Shown one piece after another: positions 24,768 through 28,603 of a stretch of DNA of 28,603 nucleotides; positions within the stretch are counted from its first letter, which is position 1, and each line of letters begins with the position of its first letter. This DNA is from an uncultured Oscillospiraceae bacterium (GTDB lineage: Bacteria; Bacillota_A; Clostridia; Oscillospirales; Oscillospiraceae), in the NCBI GenBank assembly GCA_900754605.1, contig CAAEDK010000282.1:1-28603 (forward strand), in the 5' to 3' direction. The notes below the pieces were generated by a model that ran no database searches, was not told the DNA's origin, and saw only the letters and a program-made list of their open reading frames with translations. Both the position numbers and the translations under genes were made by a program.

Positions 24768-25709
24768 ATGGATAACGCAGGAAAGAAGCCGGTCTGGTCC
24801 GTTCAGCCCCCCAAGGGGATGTTGAAGGGCGACTACTATCGGATCGAGGAACGGTTCCCGCCCTACTATCCCGGCGTAGAGGGGGAGTTTCCCGCCGATC
24901 CGGGTCACCTGGGCATTGTGGAGGCGGTGAAGGCCGACGGCAAGCTGATCTTTGTGGAGCTCAATGAGATCACGGCTCCCTCCTATTACAACCACCTGTA
25001 CCAGGGCATCTCCAAGCGCCGCTCCAGCTACAGCTTCTGGCAGTACACGAAGCCCCGGATGCAGAAGGCCGGCTCCGTGCTGACCATGGGTATGCAGTAC
25101 GTGGAGCAGCAGATGCTGGAGAAACAGAGCCTGAGCGGAGACTTCGATCTGGTGGCCAGCGCCTCCGGCAGCGTGAAGAAGCTGCTGACCTTCGCGGCCA
25201 AGCTGGACAAGGAGCTGGACGAGCCCTCCTCCAAGAAGCTGTACAGCTATTCCGAGGACTATGGCTACGGCCTCACCGGCTGGCTGAAGGTGGTGGTGGA
25301 GAACGGCAGGATCCGCTCCTGCCGCTTTGACGAGATCTTCGCAGACAACGAGGAGGACATCGTCCACCCCGAGCTGAAGAAGTACTACCGCCAGTCCAAA
25401 TACGACTGCCCCACCTATGAGGATCCGTTCCCCTCCGGCTGGGACCGCCACGCCTTCCTGGTGGGCTTCCGCACCCAGATGGACAACCTGAACCAGAAGG
25501 TCTGCGCCACCCAGAACATGCTGGATCTGACCGGCCTGCCCCACGCCGCCGGACGGGATATGGGCATGATCTGGGACAATCCCAACCCAGACCATGCGCA
25601 TCTGGATATGGATCCCAAGAACCGGCCGATGTATCCTGCGTTCATCAACTACCTGCGGATGGCCAAGGTTGTCCTGGAGGAGATGCGCAAGGACGGCGTT
25701 TTCCAGTAA
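24768..25709 (+). CDS. Cytosolic tandem FMN-binding-like protein, paralogue 3, altered acceptor motif
   Basis: This 313-residue protein follows paralogue 2 by 12 nt with AAGGAGG overlapping that stop. It has the same two-repeat layout and the shared YEDPFPSGWDRHAFLV segment. The first repeat's acceptor site reads DFDLVASAS (129-133): the Thr-Gly of LTGAS is replaced by Ala-Ser, though the final Ser remains. The second repeat ends in DLTGLP like the others. It may be a non-flavinylated partner that binds flavin or substrate non-covalently, or heterodimerises with paralogue 2. The Tyr-rich surface motifs (SKRRSSYSF, YYRQSKY) are shared across all three copies. There is no signal peptide. Function is inferred from paralogy and context. 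Confidence 0.72.
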   Translation: MDNAGKKPVWSVQPPKGMLKGDYYRIEERFPPYYPGVEGEFPADPGHLGIVEAVKADGKLIFVELNEITAPSYYNHLYQGISKRRSSYSFWQYTKPRMQKAGSVLTMGMQYVEQQMLEKQSLSGDFDLVASASGSVKKLLTFAAKLDKELDEPSSKKLYSYSEDYGYGLTGWLKVVVENGRIRSCRFDEIFADNEEDIVHPELKKYYRQSKYDCPTYEDPFPSGWDRHAFLVGFRTQMDNLNQKVCATQNMLDLTGLPHAAGRDMGMIWDNPNPDHAHLDMDPKNRPMYPAFINYLRMAKVVLEEMRKDGVFQ

Positions 25710-25736
25710 AGACAAGAACCGGAAAGGAAAACCGTT

Positions 25737-26687
25737 ATGGAGCATACCCGCGCATTTTTGGCGTACGACACCCTCTGCAGCATCGCGGCGGAAATCCCGG
25801 AGGACGGGGAGCAGCTGCTGGAGCAGTGCGAGGAGGAGGCCCACGGGCTGGAGCGCACCCTCAGCATGTTCGATCCCGACTCAGAGCTTTCCAGGCTCTG
25901 CCGGGACATCCGGCCCGGCGAGGCTGTGCCGGTCTCTGAGACCCTGTACACCTTCCTGGAGCAGAATCTGGAGATCTGCCGCCTGTCCGGCGGAGCATTC
26001 GACCCCACGGTGGGGCCGGTGGTAAAGCTGTGGGATTTTCTGTCCCAGACGCCCCGGATCCCCTCTGCGGAGCGCATCCGGGCGGTGCTGGACCGGGTGG
26101 GCTATCAGCACGTCCGCCTGGACCGGAATACGCGGACCGTGACGTTTGATCTTTCTGGAATCGGTTTGGATCCAGGCGCGGCCGGGAAGGGCTTCGCCCT
26201 GGGCCTGACCGTGGACCGCCTGCGGCAGGGCGGCGTCCGGCAGGCCGTGCTGGACTACGGCGGGAACCTGTTTGTGATCGGCGCGCACCAGGACGCGCAG
26301 GGCGGGACCCGGCCGTGGAAGGTGGCGATCCGGGACCCGGACAACACCGGCTCGGTGTTTGGGACGGTGCAGCTCCAGGACGCGGGCATCGCCACATCCT
26401 CCTGGTATGAGCACAGCTTCCAGAAGAATGGGACCGTGTACCACCATCTGCTGGACCCGCGGACCGGATACCCCATGCCGCTGACACTGAAGAGCGTCTC
26501 CATCCTGTCCTCGCGGCCTGTTTACACAGACCTGCTCTCCACTGCCTTTTTCATCCTGGGGGAAGAGGAGGGCGGCGTTCTGGTGGACCGGCTGCGCAGG
26601 GACAGCGGCGAGATGATCGAATATGTGGCCGTACGGGAGGATGGGACTGTGGCCGCGTCTCCGGGCGCGGCGTTCGCCCCTGCCTGA
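25737..26687 (+). CDS. apbE: ApbE-family FAD:protein FMN transferase, cytosolic
   Basis: The 316-residue enzyme transfers FMN from FAD onto a Ser/Thr of target proteins, using Mg2+. Motifs in order are FDPTVGPVVKLW (88-99), LDPGAAGKGFA (144-154), LDYGGNLFVIG (172-182), ATSSWYE (219-225), HHLLDPRTGYP (236-246) and TDLLSTA (264-270, with the metal-binding Asp and Thr). Most ApbE proteins are exported lipoproteins; this one begins directly with the catalytic domain (MEHTRAFLAYDTLCS) and has no signal or lipobox, so it should act in the cytosol, like the soluble form known in Klebsiella. The likely targets are the FMN-binding-like proteins encoded just upstream. AAAGGAA precedes the ATG. A strong terminator ends the operon right after it. 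Confidence 0.92.
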   Translation: MEHTRAFLAYDTLCSIAAEIPEDGEQLLEQCEEEAHGLERTLSMFDPDSELSRLCRDIRPGEAVPVSETLYTFLEQNLEICRLSGGAFDPTVGPVVKLWDFLSQTPRIPSAERIRAVLDRVGYQHVRLDRNTRTVTFDLSGIGLDPGAAGKGFALGLTVDRLRQGGVRQAVLDYGGNLFVIGAHQDAQGGTRPWKVAIRDPDNTGSVFGTVQLQDAGIATSSWYEHSFQKNGTVYHHLLDPRTGYPMPLTLKSVSILSSRPVYTDLLSTAFFILGEEEGGVLVDRLRRDSGEMIEYVAVREDGTVAASPGAAFAPA

Positions 26688-26703
26688 TCGATCTTGATGC
26701 AAA

Positions 26704-26743
26704 AAGCGATCCCCCTCAGTGCACACACTGAGGGGGATCGCTT
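26704..26743. terminator. Bidirectional terminator between apbE and the MATE-DarA gene
   Basis: An 18-bp perfect stem (26704-26721 with 26726-26743) has a CACA loop. On the minus strand it is followed by TTTTTG, a good terminator for the MATE gene; on the plus strand the tail CTTCGTCCT is weaker. It lies 16 nt after the apbE stop. Confidence 0.93.
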
Positions 26744-26782
26744 CGTCCTGCTTGTGCCCGGCCGCCGGATATGGCGGGCGGC

Positions 26783-27103
26783 TCAGATCTTTTCAAACTG
26801 CGTCACATCGGAGACGAACAGCGTGGCACCGCCTACGGTCACCTCCGTGGGATAGGCCGCAGAGGGTGTGGCCAGCTGCACGTTGGAGGAGATCTTCTCC
26901 GTCCGGCGGGAGCAGTTCTGGCGGATGATGGCGATGGCCTGGGGCACCCGGTCCTCCTCTGTGCCGATCAGCAGTGTGGAGTTGCCGCCGGTGAGAAAAC
27001 CACCGGTGGAGGCCATGCGGGTGAAGTAAAAGCCGGCGTCTGTCAGGGCGGCGCAGACCTCGCTGGTGTCCCGTCTGTTGACGATGGCGGTGATGAGTTT
27101 CAT
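26783..27103 (-). CDS. darA: Alternative internal start: stand-alone DarA-type receptor
   Basis: Within the fusion frame the ATG at 27103 corresponds to the normal first Met of PstA/DarA (MKLITAIV). It is preceded by AAAGGAG (27113-27119 on the opposite strand) at 9-nt spacing. Initiation there would give a 106-residue free receptor, close to the 109 of Bacillus and Staphylococcus DarA/PstA. The cell might therefore make both a fused and a free form from one message. This entry overlaps the fusion gene by design. Confidence 0.5.
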   Translation of the reverse strand: MKLITAIVNRRDTSEVCAALTDAGFYFTRMASTGGFLTGGNSTLLIGTEEDRVPQAIAIIRQNCSRRTEKISSNVQLATPSAAYPTEVTVGGATLFVSDVTQFEKI

Positions 27104-28468
27104 GGCAGTCGCTCCTTTGCGTTCGGGTTTCGGGGCCGCGCCCTTGCAGCGGTCCCAGATGTGGATGCGGTGGAGATAGAAGCACAGGCCCAGCGTTCCG
27201 GTCACGACCTCCGCAATGGGAAAAGCCAGCCACGTGTAGGCCAGATCGATCCTGGAGAAGAGCCAGAATACGGGAATCAGGCAGAGGATCTGCCTGGTCA
27301 GGGAGAGCAGGACGCTGGGCAGCGCCGCCCCGATGGCCTGGAAAAAGACCGGCAGGATCAGGGAGGGCACGGCGGGCAGAAAGCTGATGCCGATGATGTG
27401 GAAGGCTTGGACGCCGATCTCCAGGACCGCGGGCTCCGCGGTGAAAATGCGCAGCAGCTGTTCCGGGATCAGCTCGAAGCAGGCGATCCCCACCAGCATG
27501 AAGGACATGGCCAGCAGGACGGAGTTCTTCACCACCCGGCGGCAGCGGCCGTAGGCACCCTTGGCGTATGTATAGCTCAGCAGGGGGACGATGCAGGTCT
27601 GGAGTCCGGAGAGGGGGATGAAGAAGAAGGACTGCACCTTGTAATACAGGCCCAGGACCGTCACGGCGTCATCGGAAAAGCCGGCCAGGATCATGTTCAG
27701 GGCCATGATATAGACCGTGAACAGAAGCTGCATGAAGATGGAGGGAAATCCCAACCGGTAGATCTTGGCCGCATAGGAGCGGAACACCCGGATGGGGGGC
27801 GGCTTCCGGAATCCGGAGACAACAATGAGCGCCGCCAGCACCTGGCCTGACACCGTAGCAAAGGCGGCACCGGCCACTCCCAGCGCCGGTGCCGGGCCAA
27901 GGCCGAAGATCAGAATCGGGTCCAGCACGATATTGGCCGCGGCGCCGGCGATCTGGGCCAACATGGGCAGGCGCATGTTGCCGCGGGCTTGGTGGACCTT
28001 GCTCCAGGTACTCTCCAGAAACACACCCGGACTGCCCACGCAGACGATGGTACCGTATGTCACGGCAAGGTCCGCCACGGAGGAGGACTCCGTGGAGATC
28101 GCGGCAAAGGGGCGCATCAGCAGGCCGCTCAATACGGCGAAGATCAGCCAACTGATCAGCGCCAGGACCGTCCCTGTTCCGGCGGTCCGGTCGGCTAGGT
28201 GGTGGTTCCCCTGGCCGTCGTACCGGGACATCAGGGTATTGACGCCCACGCCGGTGCCGACAGCGATGGCGGTGACGATCAGTTGAACAGGGTAGACGAT
28301 GGAGAGGGCGGTGAGGCCGTCACTGGAGAACTGGCCCACAAAATAGCTGTCCACGATGTTGTACATGGCCTGGATCAGCTGGGCCAGCATGACCGGAGGC
28401 GCGATCCGCATCAGGATGGCCCAGACACTCTCTGTATCAAAGAGGCTGTATGCAGAGGATGCTCTCAT
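26783..28468 (-). CDS. MATE exporter fused to a PstA/DarA cyclic-di-AMP receptor domain
   Basis: The single 561-residue frame has two parts. Residues about 10-445 are a 12-helix MATE-family cation/drug antiporter (AQLIQAMYNIVDSYFVGQFS, GVGVNTLMSR, QARGNMRLPM, the NIVLDPILIFGLG repeat). Residues 456-561 are a complete PstA/DarA (DUF970) domain: MKLITAIVNRRD, FTRMASTGGFLTGGNSTLLIG and the end PTEVTVGGATLFVSDVTQFEKI line up over the full ~109-residue length of the stand-alone receptor. The linker is a short polar stretch (KGAAPKPERKGATA). DarA proteins bind cyclic-di-AMP as trimers. The fusion could let the nucleotide gate an exporter. Alternatively two genes merged when a stop codon was lost: the DarA part keeps its own ribosome site and ATG. 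A consensus promoter lies upstream. Confidence 0.88.
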   Translation of the reverse strand: MRASSAYSLFDTESVWAILMRIAPPVMLAQLIQAMYNIVDSYFVGQFSSDGLTALSIVYPVQLIVTAIAVGTGVGVNTLMSRYDGQGNHHLADRTAGTGTVLALISWLIFAVLSGLLMRPFAAISTESSSVADLAVTYGTIVCVGSPGVFLESTWSKVHQARGNMRLPMLAQIAGAAANIVLDPILIFGLGPAPALGVAGAAFATVSGQVLAALIVVSGFRKPPPIRVFRSYAAKIYRLGFPSIFMQLLFTVYIMALNMILAGFSDDAVTVLGLYYKVQSFFFIPLSGLQTCIVPLLSYTYAKGAYGRCRRVVKNSVLLAMSFMLVGIACFELIPEQLLRIFTAEPAVLEIGVQAFHIIGISFLPAVPSLILPVFFQAIGAALPSVLLSLTRQILCLIPVFWLFSRIDLAYTWLAFPIAEVVTGTLGLCFYLHRIHIWDRCKGAAPKPERKGATAMKLITAIVNRRDTSEVCAALTDAGFYFTRMASTGGFLTGGNSTLLIGTEEDRVPQAIAIIRQNCSRRTEKISSNVQLATPSAAYPTEVTVGGATLFVSDVTQFEKI

Positions 28469-28542
28469 GATATGGCGGTGCTCCTAACAGGTTCGGGATC
28501 TTCCAACCTCCCGCAGAGGGGCGGCCGGGACTTGCGGGGAAG

Positions 28543-28571
28543 ATTATAGCCGGGCCGGAACTGTTTGTCAA
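28543..28571 (-). promoter_or_regulatory. Consensus sigma-A promoter of the MATE-DarA gene
   Basis: Read on the minus strand, TTGACA (28571-28566) and TATAAT (28548-28543) are both perfect and 17 bp apart. Transcription from about 28536 gives a leader of about 68 nt, which contains CCCGCA/TGCGGG and AGGTT/AACCT pairings and the AGGAG ribosome site. The perfect boxes suggest high constitutive expression. Confidence 0.92.
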
Positions 28572-28603
28572 GACGCGCAGGGGGCCGGAACAGGCAGAGG
28601 AGG

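Noticed and set aside
24171..25844. A 557-codon minus-strand open frame
   Set aside because: It is the antisense shadow of the second and third FMN-binding-like genes, with no ribosome site and an unnatural Leu/Val/His-rich composition.

Overview
The window reads as two joined pieces of a GC-rich Firmicutes genome, most like a gut Oscillospiraceae-type member of the Eubacteriales. I infer this from AGGAGG-type ribosome binding sites, GTG starts, sigma-A promoters, a PstA/DarA cyclic-di-AMP receptor domain and a Dpp/Opp importer with a lipoprotein binding protein. No rRNA or intact tRNA gene is present, so genus is not assignable by eye.

Region 1 (1 to about 8023) looks like the right end of an integrated mobile element. 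It holds two tiny nested ORFs, a zinc-ribbon amidoligase paired with a class II glutamine amidotransferase, an XRE regulator, a WYL-domain regulator, and a 1285-residue AT-rich membrane-associated protein of unknown function directly behind the WYL gene. After that gene come about 390 nt of inverted and direct repeats. The region ends in the 3' part of a class II tRNA, best read as tRNA-Ser(CGA), running from the anticodon loop to CCA. That is the classic scar of integration into a tRNA gene; the reconstituted tRNA and the integrase should lie left of the window.

Region 2 (8024 to the end) looks like host chromosome. A PcrA/UvrD-type helicase with a good promoter converges on a minus-strand drug-exporter operon: TetR regulator, a doubtful small ORF, then a heterodimeric ABC exporter. 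After a gene-poor stretch with candidate operators, a LysR-type regulator stands divergent to a nine-gene operon (17300-26687): a tandem-domain FMN-binding-like protein, a Dpp/Opp-type importer (binding lipoprotein, two permeases, two ATPases), two further FMN-binding-like paralogues and an ApbE-type flavin transferase. None of the three flavoprotein candidates nor the ApbE carries an export signal. The operon therefore looks like a cytosolic flavinylation module tied to substrate import, a combination I cannot match to a described system.

The window ends with a minus-strand MATE exporter gene driven by a consensus promoter and fused in frame at its C-terminus to a complete PstA/DarA cyclic-di-AMP receptor domain. 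The domain also has its own internal ribosome binding site and ATG.

The strongest leads are the importer/flavinylation operon, the MATE-DarA fusion, and the WYL plus giant-protein cargo at the element end.
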